Shown one piece after another: positions 1 through 9,428 of a DNA stretch of 64,000 nucleotides. Each line of letters starts with the position of its first letter. Within the stretch, counting starts at the first letter, position 1. The DNA comes from a bacterium C-53. GTDB taxonomy: Bacteria; Bacillota; Clostridia; Lachnospirales; Lachnospiraceae. The notes beneath the pieces are model-generated. The model saw only the letters and a list, made by a program, of their open reading frames with translations. It searched no databases and was not told the origin of the DNA. The position numbers and the translations under genes were made by a program. Location of the stretch: NCBI GenBank assembly GCA_003612525.1, contig RAZD01000008.1, positions 116,866 through 180,865 on the forward strand, read 5' to 3'.

Positions 1-1452
1 ACGGCGGTAAATATTATCGGCGGTATTGCAATGGGGGTTCTGCGTCAGGGCCTTGAGGTCAGTGAAGCGCTGACGAAATATTCGGTTCTGACGATTGGTG
101 ACGGTCTTGTGTCACAGATTCCTTCTCTTTTGATTTCTTTGGCCACAGGTATTCTTGTGACGAAGGCAAGCAAAGACGCTGATTTTGGCGTTGTGCTTGT
201 AAATCAGCTCTTTGGTATTCCAAAAGTGCTTTATTTTGTAGGCGGAACCATTACATTTCTTGGGATAGCGACGCCGCTGAATCCTATTATTTTCGTGACG
301 CTTGGAATGGTATTTATTATATCGGGAAGGATTATTGCAAACCACATTGAGGTTGGTGAGGTCGAGAGTGAGGTTGAGAAGGAAGAGGTTACGGCGGAGG
401 AAATCCGTAAGCCGGAGAATGTCGTATCACTTCTGCAGGTTGACCCGATTGAACTGGAATTTGGATATGGTATCATACCTCTTGCAGATGTAAATCAGGG
501 CGGTGATCTTCTGGACCGTGTTGTTATGATACGAAGACAGGTTGCGCTTGAACTTGGTACGGTTGTGCCGATTATCCGTTTGCGTGATAATATACAGTTG
601 AATCCGAACCAGTATGTGATTAAAATTAAGGGGATACAGGTAAGCGAAGGTGAAATTCTGTTTGATCATTATATGGCGATGAATCCGGGATTCGTGGAGG
701 AAGAGATTACAGGTATTCCTACTTATGAACCGTCCTTTCATCTGCCTGCGATCTGGATTACGGAAGGCCAGAGAGAGCGTGCCGAGAGTATGGGCTATAC
801 GGTTGTGGATCCGCCGTCAATTATTGCAACACATTTGACGGAGATTATCAGACAGCATATCAGCGAACTTTTAACCAGACAGGATGTGCAGGGGCTTATT
901 GATAACCTGAAGGAATCAAATCCATCCGTTGTGGAGGAGCTGACGCCGAAGTTGTTAGGTTTGGGTGAGGTACAGAAAGTGCTGCAGAATCTGCTCCGGG
1001 AGGGGATTTCCATTCGGGATTTGCTTACTGTATTTGAAACGCTTGCCGATTATGCGCCTGTAACAAGGGACACGGATGTGCTTACGGAATATGTGCGCCA
1101 GAGTCTGAAACGTGCGATTTCAGCAAAATATTTTGCGCCGAATGAGACAACGAGTGTGGTAACGCTTGACCCGAAGGTGGAGCAGGATATTATGGCATCT
1201 GTGAAACAGACGGAGCAGGGAGCGTATCTGACGCTTGATCCGGAGCGTACCAAGACGATTATAGCGTCTCTTGAAGCAGAGACGTCAAAGCTTGAGAAAT
1301 CAGGGAAAAATGCAATTATAATCACGTCTCCGATTGTGAGGATGTACTTTAAAAAGATGACGGAAGATTATTTCAGAGATTTGATTGTTATTTCATATAA
1401 TGAAATTGACAGTAATGTAGAATTGCAGTCTATTGGGATGGTGACAGGATAG
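1..1452 (+). CDS. flhA: Flagellar export apparatus protein FlhA, 5'-truncated by window edge
   Basis: The frame is open from base 1, so the true start lies upstream; about 483 C-terminal residues are present, against roughly 690 in the family. FlhA is the large membrane subunit of the flagellar type III export gate, and its cytosolic C-terminal domain docks chaperone-substrate complexes. Visible are the last membrane segments (around residues 80-115 of the fragment), then a charged linker and the large cytosolic domain. The TAG stop shares its last base with the GTG start of flhF, so the two are translationally coupled. Family assignment is firm from the conserved segment near the left edge (GLVSQIPSLLISLATG). 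Confidence 0.95.
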   Translation, partial: TAVNIIGGIAMGVLRQGLEVSEALTKYSVLTIGDGLVSQIPSLLISLATGILVTKASKDADFGVVLVNQLFGIPKVLYFVGGTITFLGIATPLNPIIFVTLGMVFIISGRIIANHIEVGEVESEVEKEEVTAEEIRKPENVVSLLQVDPIELEFGYGIIPLADVNQGGDLLDRVVMIRRQVALELGTVVPIIRLRDNIQLNPNQYVIKIKGIQVSEGEILFDHYMAMNPGFVEEEITGIPTYEPSFHLPAIWITEGQRERAESMGYTVVDPPSIIATHLTEIIRQHISELLTRQDVQGLIDNLKESNPSVVEELTPKLLGLGEVQKVLQNLLREGISIRDLLTVFETLADYAPVTRDTDVLTEYVRQSLKRAISAKYFAPNETTSVVTLDPKVEQDIMASVKQTEQGAYLTLDPERTKTIIASLEAETSKLEKSGKNAIIITSPIVRMYFKKMTEDYFRDLIVISYNEIDSNVELQSIGMVTG

Positions 1453-2612
1453 TGATTATTAAGAAATTTCAGGGAAAAACAGAATCAGAAGCAGTCGGAG
1501 CGGCAAAAGCGGAATTAGGCGCAGCCGTAGTCATTATGAATGTAAAGAAAACGAAGAAAAAGGGGTTCTTTTCTTTCCTGAGTTCTCCGATTGTTGAGGT
1601 TACTGCTGCGCTTGAAGAGGAGCGTGAGGTAAAACCTGAACCGCCAAAGATGCCGGTATTCCGTGATGTGATTATGGAACCAAAAGAGAAGGCGGAGCCG
1701 GATAATAATTCTATTGAGGAAAAGCTTGAGAGTATTCATACATTAATTGAGCAGCAGATTGCAAAAGAATCCGTTCCGGAGAAAAAGAAGGCGGAAGAAG
1801 AGCCGGAAAAACCAAGTGAGATGGCTATGTTCTTAAGGCTTGTGTATGGTACGCTTGTTGAGAATGAAGTGGATGAAAAATATGCAAATGAAATTATGGA
1901 TGAAATCGAAAAAGTAAATAAACCTGGCGTAACAATTGATTTTGCACTTTCCAATATCTATCAGAAAATGATTTTAAAATTCGGACAGGGAAAAATGATT
2001 GAACCGGCCGAAAGTGGGCCGAAAGTCGTGTTTTTTGTCGGCCCTACGGGTGTTGGGAAGACAACGACAATCGCGAAGATAGCATCGAGTTTCTGTATAA
2101 ATGAAAAGAAAAAGATTGTTTTGCTGACAGCGGATACATATCGTATTGCGGCAACGGAACAATTGAAGACTTATGCGAATATAATGGATGTACCATTCCG
2201 TGTGATTTATTCGGTGGAGGATGTCGAGAAAGCAATTGAAGATTATAAAGACTATGACTATATCCTGATTGATACGGCAGGACATTCCCATAACAATAAA
2301 GAACAGAAAGAAAATATGGAACAGTTCATCCACCTGCTTGAAGGTAAAGTTGAGGTGGAAGTCTATCTCGTTGTCAGTGCGACAACGAAGTATAAGGATT
2401 TGTTGAATATTGTAGATTCGTATAAGGAAAGTGTGGATTACAGACTTATTTTCACGAAAATTGACGAAACAACTACACTGGGAAATTTATATAATTTGAG
2501 ATTATATACCGGGAGGGAGTTATCTTACGTGACATGTGGACAGAATGTACCGGATGATATCGGACATTTTAATCCGCAAGCCACAGTAAAACAGCTTTTA
2601 AGCGGAAGGTAG
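1452..2612 (+). CDS. flhF: Flagellar biosynthesis GTPase FlhF (SRP-type)
   Basis: FlhF is a signal-recognition-particle-like GTPase that sets flagellum position and number together with FlhG. The protein has 386 residues from a GTG start that overlaps the flhA stop by one base. It shows the short N-terminal FlhF segment, a charged variable linker (about residues 50-120), and the NG GTPase module with P-loop GPTGVGKTT at residues 198-206, followed by TADTYR and the DTAGH switch motif. Length and domain order are typical. FlhG, its regulator, lies 7 bases downstream. Confidence 0.95.
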   Translation: MIIKKFQGKTESEAVGAAKAELGAAVVIMNVKKTKKKGFFSFLSSPIVEVTAALEEEREVKPEPPKMPVFRDVIMEPKEKAEPDNNSIEEKLESIHTLIEQQIAKESVPEKKKAEEEPEKPSEMAMFLRLVYGTLVENEVDEKYANEIMDEIEKVNKPGVTIDFALSNIYQKMILKFGQGKMIEPAESGPKVVFFVGPTGVGKTTTIAKIASSFCINEKKKIVLLTADTYRIAATEQLKTYANIMDVPFRVIYSVEDVEKAIEDYKDYDYILIDTAGHSHNNKEQKENMEQFIHLLEGKVEVEVYLVVSATTKYKDLLNIVDSYKESVDYRLIFTKIDETTTLGNLYNLRLYTGRELSYVTCGQNVPDDIGHFNPQATVKQLLSGR

Positions 2613-2619
2613 GATAAAC

Positions 2620-3510
2620 GTGGATCAGGCAGAGCGGTTAAGAAATATTATAAAAGTGAATAGTCAGATGTCCCGGCCGGAAAGTACGGCGAGGGTGATT
2701 GCCGTAACAAGTGGAAAGGGCGGTGTAGGAAAATCAAACACAGCAATTAATCTGGCAGTTCAGTTCAAAAAGATGGGAAAAAATGTAATAATATTTGATG
2801 CTGATTTTGGGCTTGCAAATATAGAAGTAATGTTCGGCGCGATGCCGAAATATACTCTGGCTGATGTCATATATGAAGGAAAAGATATTAAGGAAATCAT
2901 TACATGGGGACCAATGGAGATTGGATTTGTATCCGGCGGTTCGGGCATATCGAGACTATCCGGTCTGAGTGGGAATCAGATCAATTGTCTGGTACAGAAT
3001 CTTGTACAACTTGATTTTATTGCTGATATTATTATTGTAGATACGGGGGCAGGAATTGCAGATTCGGTTCTTGAGTTTCTGGTGGCCAGTGGAGAGATTA
3101 TCCTGGTGACGACTCCGGAGCCTACATCCATCACGGATGCTTATTCCATGTTAAAGGCATTGGACACTCATCCGAGGTTTCACAAACAGCAGTCTAAAAT
3201 AAAGGTACTTTCAAATAAGGTATTGGATGAAGAAGATGGTATTCAGCTTTTTTCAAAATTAAATATGGTTGTTCAGAAGTATCTGAATATATCAATTGAG
3301 TTTTTAGGCACGGTTCCGCAGGATGATCAGGTTTCACGGGCGGTTATGCAGCAGAATCCGGTGTCAATCAAGAATCCGGCCGCGAAAGCGTCGAAAGCAT
3401 ATGAGCAGATTGCATTTAAACTGACGGATATGGAAGAAGGCCAGATGCAGAAACGGAGAGGTATGGCGGGGTTCTTTTCAAGTATTATGGCAGGGAGAAG
3501 AAAATTGTAG
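2620..3510 (+). CDS. flhG: MinD-like ATPase FlhG/YlxH, flagellar number regulator
   Basis: This is a ParA/MinD-superfamily ATPase that partners FlhF in controlling flagellar placement. A deviant Walker A motif, KGGVGKS, sits at residues 33-39. The N-terminal stretch (MDQAERLRNII) resembles the FlhF-activating helix of FlhG proteins. The 296-residue length fits. It starts with GTG (an ATG at codon 17 would cut into the N-terminal helix) and lies directly behind flhF. Only the YlxH-type MinD is present; there is no MinC or MinE next to it, which supports the flagellar rather than cell-division role. Confidence 0.92.
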   Translation: MDQAERLRNIIKVNSQMSRPESTARVIAVTSGKGGVGKSNTAINLAVQFKKMGKNVIIFDADFGLANIEVMFGAMPKYTLADVIYEGKDIKEIITWGPMEIGFVSGGSGISRLSGLSGNQINCLVQNLVQLDFIADIIIVDTGAGIADSVLEFLVASGEIILVTTPEPTSITDAYSMLKALDTHPRFHKQQSKIKVLSNKVLDEEDGIQLFSKLNMVVQKYLNISIEFLGTVPQDDQVSRAVMQQNPVSIKNPAAKASKAYEQIAFKLTDMEEGQMQKRRGMAGFFSSIMAGRRKL

Positions 3511-3540
3511 GAAATTTCAGGGAAAGGCAGGACATATGAT

Positions 3541-4266
3541 ATGTTATCAGATTATATATCTCCTGGCGATAAACTCGAATTATCTGCGCTACAGAGCCTG
3601 CTTACGGGAGAGGCAGGAAAAGAAAAAAGAGTTTATAAAAGTAAATTGTATGATATTGTTTCCGAGGATGAGATTAAGCTTGTAATGCCAGTGGAAAACG
3701 GTAAGCTGATTCTGCTTTCTGTGGGTGTGGAGTATGATCTCTGTTTCTATTCAAAGAGTGGAAATCTGTATCAGTGCAGTGCAAGAGTGACAGAACGCTA
3801 TAAAAGCAATAATGTTTATCTTGTAACAATGGAATTGACAAGTAATCTCAGAAAGTTTCAGAGGAGGGAGTATTACAGGCTCAATTGTGTGCTGGACATG
3901 AAATGCTGTTTGATTACGGAAGAGCAGTATGAGCAGCTGTATCAGGAAGCGGATGCGTCAGGGCTTGACCTAACGCTTAAGGATGGCGTTATCGTTGATA
4001 TCAGCGGCGGGGGCGTGCGGTTTGTATCCAGAGAACAATTCGAAAAAGAGGCGAAGGTTCTCTTCATGTTCAGTCTGAGAATAGAAGGGAATCCCAGACA
4101 GTTTGTTGTAACAGGAAAAATTATTTCATCCAGTGAAATAGAGGGGAAGGGCGGTCGATTCGAAAATAGGGTGCAGTTTCTTGATATGGAAGCTCGTGAC
4201 AGAGAAGGCATTATCCGTTATATTTTCGAAGAAGAACGAAAAATAAGAAGAAGGGAAAAATATTAG
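3541..4266 (+). CDS. PilZ-domain flagellar brake-like c-di-GMP effector (YcgR type)
   Basis: This 241-residue protein has an N-terminal YcgR-like beta domain (about 1-100) and a C-terminal PilZ domain. The c-di-GMP-binding signature is complete: RREYYR at 108-113 and DISGGG at 153-158. Proteins of this family slow or reprogramme the flagellar motor when c-di-GMP is high. Its position between flhG and cheB, four bases before cheB, ties it to motility. It is the likely local reader for the c-di-GMP that the HD-GYP proteins of the second cluster would degrade; that link is inference. Confidence 0.88.
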   Translation: MLSDYISPGDKLELSALQSLLTGEAGKEKRVYKSKLYDIVSEDEIKLVMPVENGKLILLSVGVEYDLCFYSKSGNLYQCSARVTERYKSNNVYLVTMELTSNLRKFQRREYYRLNCVLDMKCCLITEEQYEQLYQEADASGLDLTLKDGVIVDISGGGVRFVSREQFEKEAKVLFMFSLRIEGNPRQFVVTGKIISSSEIEGKGGRFENRVQFLDMEARDREGIIRYIFEEERKIRRREKY

Positions 4267-4269
4267 CAT

Positions 4270-5343
4270 ATGGCAAAAAAAATACTGGTTGTTGATGATT
4301 CTGCACTCATGAGAAGGGTAGCGTGTGATATAATAGCATCAGATAGCAGATTTCTTGTCGAAGACATTGCAAGAGATGGACTTCAGGCGCTTGAATTATT
4401 AAAGGCTAAGAGTTATGATGCGGTCGTTCTTGATGTAAATATGCCTAAAATGGACGGTTTGAAGCTGCTTCGTGAATTACAGAAGCAGGGGATCCGTGCA
4501 AATGTCATGATGTTTTCCACTATGACTTCGGAAGGCGCGCGTGAGACGATCGAAGCGCTTGAGCTTGGTGCACTTGATTTTATTCAGAAACCGGATAACG
4601 TGGTAGCTGCCGGAAAAGAAAACTTTAAAAAAGACTTTCTCCGGATGCTGAATATCGTATCTCTGTCAAGAAACGGAAGGCCGCTTCGAAGAAGAGAGGA
4701 TATGAAGACAGGCAGGGCGCCGATTGAGAGAACGCCTGTGCTCAGGCCTTCAATGAAAGTGTCCGGCAAAAAGATTGTTGCAATTGCAAGTTCTACAGGG
4801 GGGCCGAAAGCCTTGCAGCATGTAATACCAAAACTTCCACCGGATTTAAATGCTCCGGTTATTCTTGTTCAGCATATGCCGGCAGGTTTTACGAAATCAC
4901 TGGCAGATCGTTTGAACGGACTTTCCCGTTTGAACGTGAAAGAGGCGGAAGAAGGAGATTTGGTACAAAAAGGGTGGGTATATATTGCAGCAGGCGGAAA
5001 GCATATGAAGGTAGCAAGGAGCGGTTCGAATGTAAGAATTTATTATTCGGATGAACCTGCCAGAGAAGGTGTAAAACCATGTGCAAATTATATGTATGAG
5101 TCGTTGATGGAATCTGGCTATGATGAAATAAGCTGTGTTGTCCTGACGGGAATGGGAGCAGATGGCACGGAGGGAATTAAGAACCTTGAAACAAAGAAGA
5201 AAGTACATGTGATCGCACAGGATGAGTCGACATGTGCCGTATATGGGATGCCAAAAAGCATTGTTGCGACAGGTCTTGTCAATGAGATCGTTCCAATTGA
5301 GAAGGTTGCGGATGCGATCACGAAAGATGTGGGGGTAAGTTGA
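4270..5343 (+). CDS. cheB: Chemotaxis protein-glutamate methylesterase CheB (first copy)
   Basis: CheB removes methyl groups from chemoreceptors and can deamidate them, providing adaptation. The 357-residue protein has an N-terminal receiver domain with phospho-acceptor Asp55 (VVLDVNMP) and a C-terminal methylesterase domain. That domain has the Ser motif ASSTGGP, the His motif VQHMPAGF and the Asp motif TGMGADG. It ends in TGA immediately before the cheA ATG, with no gap. No cheR lies next to it; the only CheR in the window is in the second cluster. Confidence 0.95.
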   Translation: MAKKILVVDDSALMRRVACDIIASDSRFLVEDIARDGLQALELLKAKSYDAVVLDVNMPKMDGLKLLRELQKQGIRANVMMFSTMTSEGARETIEALELGALDFIQKPDNVVAAGKENFKKDFLRMLNIVSLSRNGRPLRRREDMKTGRAPIERTPVLRPSMKVSGKKIVAIASSTGGPKALQHVIPKLPPDLNAPVILVQHMPAGFTKSLADRLNGLSRLNVKEAEEGDLVQKGWVYIAAGGKHMKVARSGSNVRIYYSDEPAREGVKPCANYMYESLMESGYDEISCVVLTGMGADGTEGIKNLETKKKVHVIAQDESTCAVYGMPKSIVATGLVNEIVPIEKVADAITKDVGVS

Positions 5344-7443
5344 ATGGATACAAGCCAGTATTTAGAAATTTTTCTCGATGAAAGTAAAGAGCATATTCAG
5401 AGTCTCGGTGATCAGTTGATGGTTATGGAACAGGAACCGGAAAATGAAGATGCAATTAATGAGATTTTCCGTGCTGCTCATTCATTGAAAGGAATGGCCG
5501 GTACAATGGGCTATAAGAGAATGCAGCGTCTGACTCATGATATGGAGGATGTTTTTTCGGAAGTCAGAAACGGAAAAATGAAAGTGGACAGCAGTCTGAT
5601 TGACGTATTGTTTCAGGCGCTTGACGCTTTGGAAGAGTACCTTCAGAATATTCAGGAAACAACGGAGGAGGGAACAAATGATAATGATTCCATTATCAAC
5701 GAATTAAATCGTTTTCTGAAGAATGAAGGAAAGGCAAAAGAAGCGCCTCCTGAAAAAGAAAAGCCTTCTGTTTCCACAGAAAAAAATGGAAAATGGCAGG
5801 AAATCAAATTGGGAGAATCAGAACGTCATGTCATGACGGAAGCTGTGAGTCAGGGGAATCATGTGTACGGATTGACTGTTTATGTACAGGAAACATGTAT
5901 TTTGAAAGCGGCAAGAGCGTTTCTTGTGTTTAAGGCTCTGGAAGAGTTTGGGGAGATCGTAGTATCAAAACCGGTAACGCAGGACATAGAAGATGAGAAA
6001 TTTGAGCTTGATTTTAGCGTTTATGTGGTCACAAAATCACCGCTCGAAGATCTGATTGATTCGGTCAGCGCTGTTTCGGAAATTGAATCCGTGCTGGGAT
6101 GTGAGATTGATCCGGATGACATGCAGGTTGTGCATGAAGAAAAGGCGCAGATGAAAGAAGAGGTCAGCACTGTTTCTGATACTTCGGCTGCAAAGGTTCC
6201 GCCGGCGTCGGCAGGAGGAACACAGCCGCCCGTAACAACGCCCGCAGGCAATAGTTCAACCGCTCAAAAGAAAGCACCGGGCAAACCGGTTGTGAACCGA
6301 ACAGTACGAGTGGATATTGAAAAACTTGATGTGTTGATGAACCTTGTCAGCGAGTTAATTATAGCAAAGAATTCTCTTGTCTCTGCGAGTTCAAACAGTG
6401 AGATGGCGAATTCCGCTTTTAATGAGCAGATTGAGTATCTTGAAAGTGTGACAACTAATCTTCATGAGTCAGTTATGAAGGTCCGAATGGTGCCTATTGA
6501 GAGTGTTGTTCAGAAGTTTCCGCGTATGATTCGTGATCTGAATAAGAAACTGGATAAGAAAATGGAGCTTTATATGTCCGGCGAGGAGACAGAGCTTGAT
6601 CGTACTGTGGTGGATGAAATCGGCGATCCACTGATGCATCTTTTAAGGAATTCCGCAGATCATGGTCTTGAGCCGAATGATGTGCGTGTACAGAGGGGAA
6701 AACCGGAAGTTGGTTCTATTTACCTGAATGCTTATCAGGATGGCAATAACGTTGTCATAGAGGTGGCAGACGATGGTAACGGAATTGATGTACAGGCGAT
6801 CCGGGAGAAAGCGATCGGGAGAGGCACGATTACAGCGGATCAGGCTGAGAATATGACCAGCAAGGAAATTATAGATCTTTTATTCCTGCCGAGTTTTTCC
6901 ACTGCGAAGGAAGTAACGGAGGTGTCTGGACGTGGAGTTGGCCTTGATGTTGTAAAATCGAAGATTGAAGCATTGGGCGGCGATGTGGATGTTAAGACAG
7001 AACTTGGCGTCGGAAGTACATTTTCTATCCGGCTTCCGCTGACACTTGCAATTATTCAGGCGTTAATGGTAGAGATCGGAGATGAAAAATATGCGATCTC
7101 GCTTGGATCCATACAGACAATAGAGGATATTCCGCCTTCGGAGGTGAAACTTGTTCAGAATAAGGAAGTGATTCAGCTCAGAGGAAGTGTGATTCCGCTT
7201 GTACGTCTGAATCATGTGCTTGATATTGAATCCGTGAAGAATCCGGAAGACAATATGGTAGTGGTAATCGTGAAGAAGGGTGACAGCCAGGCAGGTCTTG
7301 TAGTGGATGAGCTAATGGGACAGCAGGAAATCGTAATCAAGTCTCTCGGAAAGTATATTAACTGTAGCAAGATCATCAGCGGAGCAACGATTCTTGGTGA
7401 TGGTGAAGTGGCATTGATTCTGGATGCCAACGCATTGATTTAG
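5344..7443 (+). CDS. cheA: Chemotaxis histidine kinase CheA (first copy)
   Basis: CheA autophosphorylates in the receptor array and passes the phosphate to CheY and CheB. The protein has 699 residues: Hpt domain with His46 (AAHSLKG), P2-like docking region (about 155-260), a Pro/Ala/Thr-rich linker, dimerisation domain (about 320-385), HATPase domain with N-box around residue 430 (LLRNSADHG) and G1 DDGNGID, and a C-terminal CheW-like domain from about 565. All catalytic elements look intact. It is directly fused in operon order to cheB and cheW. Confidence 0.96.
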   Translation: MDTSQYLEIFLDESKEHIQSLGDQLMVMEQEPENEDAINEIFRAAHSLKGMAGTMGYKRMQRLTHDMEDVFSEVRNGKMKVDSSLIDVLFQALDALEEYLQNIQETTEEGTNDNDSIINELNRFLKNEGKAKEAPPEKEKPSVSTEKNGKWQEIKLGESERHVMTEAVSQGNHVYGLTVYVQETCILKAARAFLVFKALEEFGEIVVSKPVTQDIEDEKFELDFSVYVVTKSPLEDLIDSVSAVSEIESVLGCEIDPDDMQVVHEEKAQMKEEVSTVSDTSAAKVPPASAGGTQPPVTTPAGNSSTAQKKAPGKPVVNRTVRVDIEKLDVLMNLVSELIIAKNSLVSASSNSEMANSAFNEQIEYLESVTTNLHESVMKVRMVPIESVVQKFPRMIRDLNKKLDKKMELYMSGEETELDRTVVDEIGDPLMHLLRNSADHGLEPNDVRVQRGKPEVGSIYLNAYQDGNNVVIEVADDGNGIDVQAIREKAIGRGTITADQAENMTSKEIIDLLFLPSFSTAKEVTEVSGRGVGLDVVKSKIEALGGDVDVKTELGVGSTFSIRLPLTLAIIQALMVEIGDEKYAISLGSIQTIEDIPPSEVKLVQNKEVIQLRGSVIPLVRLNHVLDIESVKNPEDNMVVVIVKKGDSQAGLVVDELMGQQEIVIKSLGKYINCSKIISGATILGDGEVALILDANALI

Positions 7444-7472
7444 CAGCGAAGGTTGAAAGGAGGATGCGGAAT

Positions 7473-7943
7473 ATGGAAGAGAATTTGTTAGAAACTCAGG
7501 AAGAATTGGAATTATTTCAGTTTATTGTAGTGAGGCTCGGCGATGAACAGTATGGTATTAATATACAATACATAGATAATATAGTGAGAATGCAGCATAT
7601 TACGAGAGTGCCGAAGGTACAGGAATACTTTAAGGGTGTTATTAATCTACGAGGTGAAGTCATTCCTGTGATGAGCATCCGTATCAAAATGGGACTCCCG
7701 GTGGATGAATTTACGAATTCCAGCAGAATCATTATTATTAAGATGGAATCAGGCGCTTCGATTGGTGTGATTGTCGATGAAGTGCGGGAGGTGGTAACAC
7801 TTGATGATTCCTGTATTGAAAAAGTGGTGTATGACGCGAAAGAAGAACGTCAGAATTTTATTAGAAGTGTGGGTAAATGTAATGGCGGTTTAATTTCTAT
7901 TCTTGATCTCACGGCAGTTATTGGAGATAAAGAGGGGAATTAG
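7473..7943 (+). CDS. cheW: Chemotaxis coupling protein CheW (first copy)
   Basis: CheW links CheA to chemoreceptors. The 156-residue protein is a single CheW/SH3-like domain with the typical GVINLRGEVIPV stretch. The ATG at 7473 is chosen because an AAAGGAGG site ends nine bases before it; an in-frame ATG at 7464 directly abuts that site and is unlikely to be used. A second CheW is encoded at 33245 in the other chemosensory cluster. Confidence 0.93.
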   Translation: MEENLLETQEELELFQFIVVRLGDEQYGINIQYIDNIVRMQHITRVPKVQEYFKGVINLRGEVIPVMSIRIKMGLPVDEFTNSSRIIIIKMESGASIGVIVDEVREVVTLDDSCIEKVVYDAKEERQNFIRSVGKCNGGLISILDLTAVIGDKEGN

Positions 7944-7969
7944 TAAGGTGATTTAGAAAGGAACACTTT

Positions 7970-8584
7970 ATGGCGAAGTTTGATTTGGACAGTGTAGACG
8001 GAGTTTATTATGACGTGCTGAAGGAAATCGGAAATATTGGCGCTGGAAATGCTGCGACTGCTTTGGCCCAGATGCTGGGTACAAAGGTTGATATGAAAGT
8101 GCCTAAAGTGGAGCTTCTTGATTTCGGTAAGGTAGGCGCTGCCATGGGAGGTGAGGAGCAGATCATGGCGGGTGTTTACCTTGCCGTGGAAGGTGATATT
8201 ACCGGCAGTATTATGTTTTTATTGGAGGAAAATTCCGCAAGAGTTCTTGTGTCAAGATTAATGGGTATGCCGTTTGCACCGGATGCTCCCTTTGGAGAGA
8301 TGGAGAAGTCGGCGTTGAATGAAATTGGAAATATTATCACAGGTTCATATTTGTCTTCTTTGTCTTCTTTGACAAATTTGACGATTCTTGCGACTGTGCC
8401 GGACTTAAGCATTGATATGGCGGCCGCCATTTTGAGTGTGCCGGCAATTGAATTTGGAGCGGTAGGAGATAAAATACTGCTGATACAGACCGCTTTTTCG
8501 GATGATGTAGAACTAAACGGGTATTTTATTCTCGTTCCGGATTTAAAATCATATGATACGTTGTTGACATCATTAGGGCTATAG
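7970..8584 (+). CDS. cheC: CheY-P phosphatase CheC
   Basis: CheC dephosphorylates CheY-P and is regulated by binding CheD. The 204-residue protein carries both internally duplicated phosphatase motifs: EIGN at 19-22 and again at 118-121. It is therefore expected to be a true bifunctional-site CheC rather than a one-site CheX. The start is preceded by GAAAGGA. CheD follows 19 bases downstream, as expected for a CheC-CheD pair. Confidence 0.94.
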   Translation: MAKFDLDSVDGVYYDVLKEIGNIGAGNAATALAQMLGTKVDMKVPKVELLDFGKVGAAMGGEEQIMAGVYLAVEGDITGSIMFLLEENSARVLVSRLMGMPFAPDAPFGEMEKSALNEIGNIITGSYLSSLSSLTNLTILATVPDLSIDMAAAILSVPAIEFGAVGDKILLIQTAFSDDVELNGYFILVPDLKSYDTLLTSLGL

Positions 8585-8603
8585 AGGTAGGATTGAGTGA
8601 AAG

Positions 8604-9092
8604 ATGGGAAATGTGATAAAGGTTGATATGGCAGATCTTAAGCTGTGCAAGAGTCCTGACAGTATCACAACATTGGGACTTGGATCCTGCGTGGGAATTG
8701 CGATCAGGGATCCGGTGACAAAAGTAGGGGGACTTGCGCATATAATGCTGCCAGACAGTACACAGATTAGAAATACTTCCAATATTGCGAAGTTTGCGGA
8801 TACAGGAATTACGGAGCTGGTCCGGATTATAGTAGCGGCGGGAGGCAGCCGAAGCCGATTGGTTGCAAAGATTGCCGGTGGCGCCCAGATGTTTACATTT
8901 CAGAATCAGAAGAGTGAAATGATTCGTGTGGGAGAACGGAACGTGGAGGCGACAAAAGCAAAATTGCGACAGCTCAGGATTCCTGTTCTGGCAGAAGATA
9001 CGGGGTTGAATTATGGACGTACGGTTATATTTTTCCCTGAAACAGGCGATTTTGTGATAAAGTCGGTAGGAAAGCCCCAGAAGACTATCTGA
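8604..9092 (+). CDS. cheD: Chemoreceptor glutamine deamidase CheD
   Basis: CheD deamidates glutamines in chemoreceptors and binds CheC. The 162-residue protein shows the catalytic Cys29 in LGLGSCVG and His46 in GGLAHIMLP, with the downstream AKIAGGAQMF strand. Length and motifs are typical. It follows cheC in the same operon. Confidence 0.95.
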   Translation: MGNVIKVDMADLKLCKSPDSITTLGLGSCVGIAIRDPVTKVGGLAHIMLPDSTQIRNTSNIAKFADTGITELVRIIVAAGGSRSRLVAKIAGGAQMFTFQNQKSEMIRVGERNVEATKAKLRQLRIPVLAEDTGLNYGRTVIFFPETGDFVIKSVGKPQKTI

Positions 9093-9108
9093 GCAGGGGG
9101 ATATAGCA

Positions 9109-9414
9109 TTGAATAAACTAAAAACAAAGCCAATACCAGCAATTATTATGATGATTGCCGGGTTGTCTTCGGCAGTTATGACACGCCTGAACCGTTATCC
9201 TATGAAGGATGCGTTGATCATTATTCTTGTTTCCATGATTGTTTTTCTCATTTTCGGTGAAGTTATTAAAGCCGTTCTTGACAGATTTGAGATGCAGGAT
9301 GATAGTGCAGTAGATGAGAATGGTGAGATGATCGAGAAGGCAGGAGAAGATGGAGAGGAAGAAGAAAATAAGTCAGACAATGAAGAGGCTTACAATGAAG
9401 AAACTGACGAGTGA
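9109..9414 (+). CDS. Small membrane protein with acidic tail, flagellar operon, function unknown
   Basis: A 101-residue protein starting with TTG behind a GCAGGGGG site, 16 bases after cheD. Residues about 9-26 and 33-56 form hydrophobic segments, followed by a strongly acidic tail rich in Glu, Asp and Asn. I do not recognise a named family. Its conserved-looking place between cheD and the sigma-28 gene suggests a motility role, possibly membrane anchoring; this is inference from position only. Confidence 0.75.
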   Translation: MNKLKTKPIPAIIMMIAGLSSAVMTRLNRYPMKDALIIILVSMIVFLIFGEVIKAVLDRFEMQDDSAVDENGEMIEKAGEDGEEEENKSDNEEAYNEETDE

Positions 9415-9428
9415 GACCGGAGGCATAT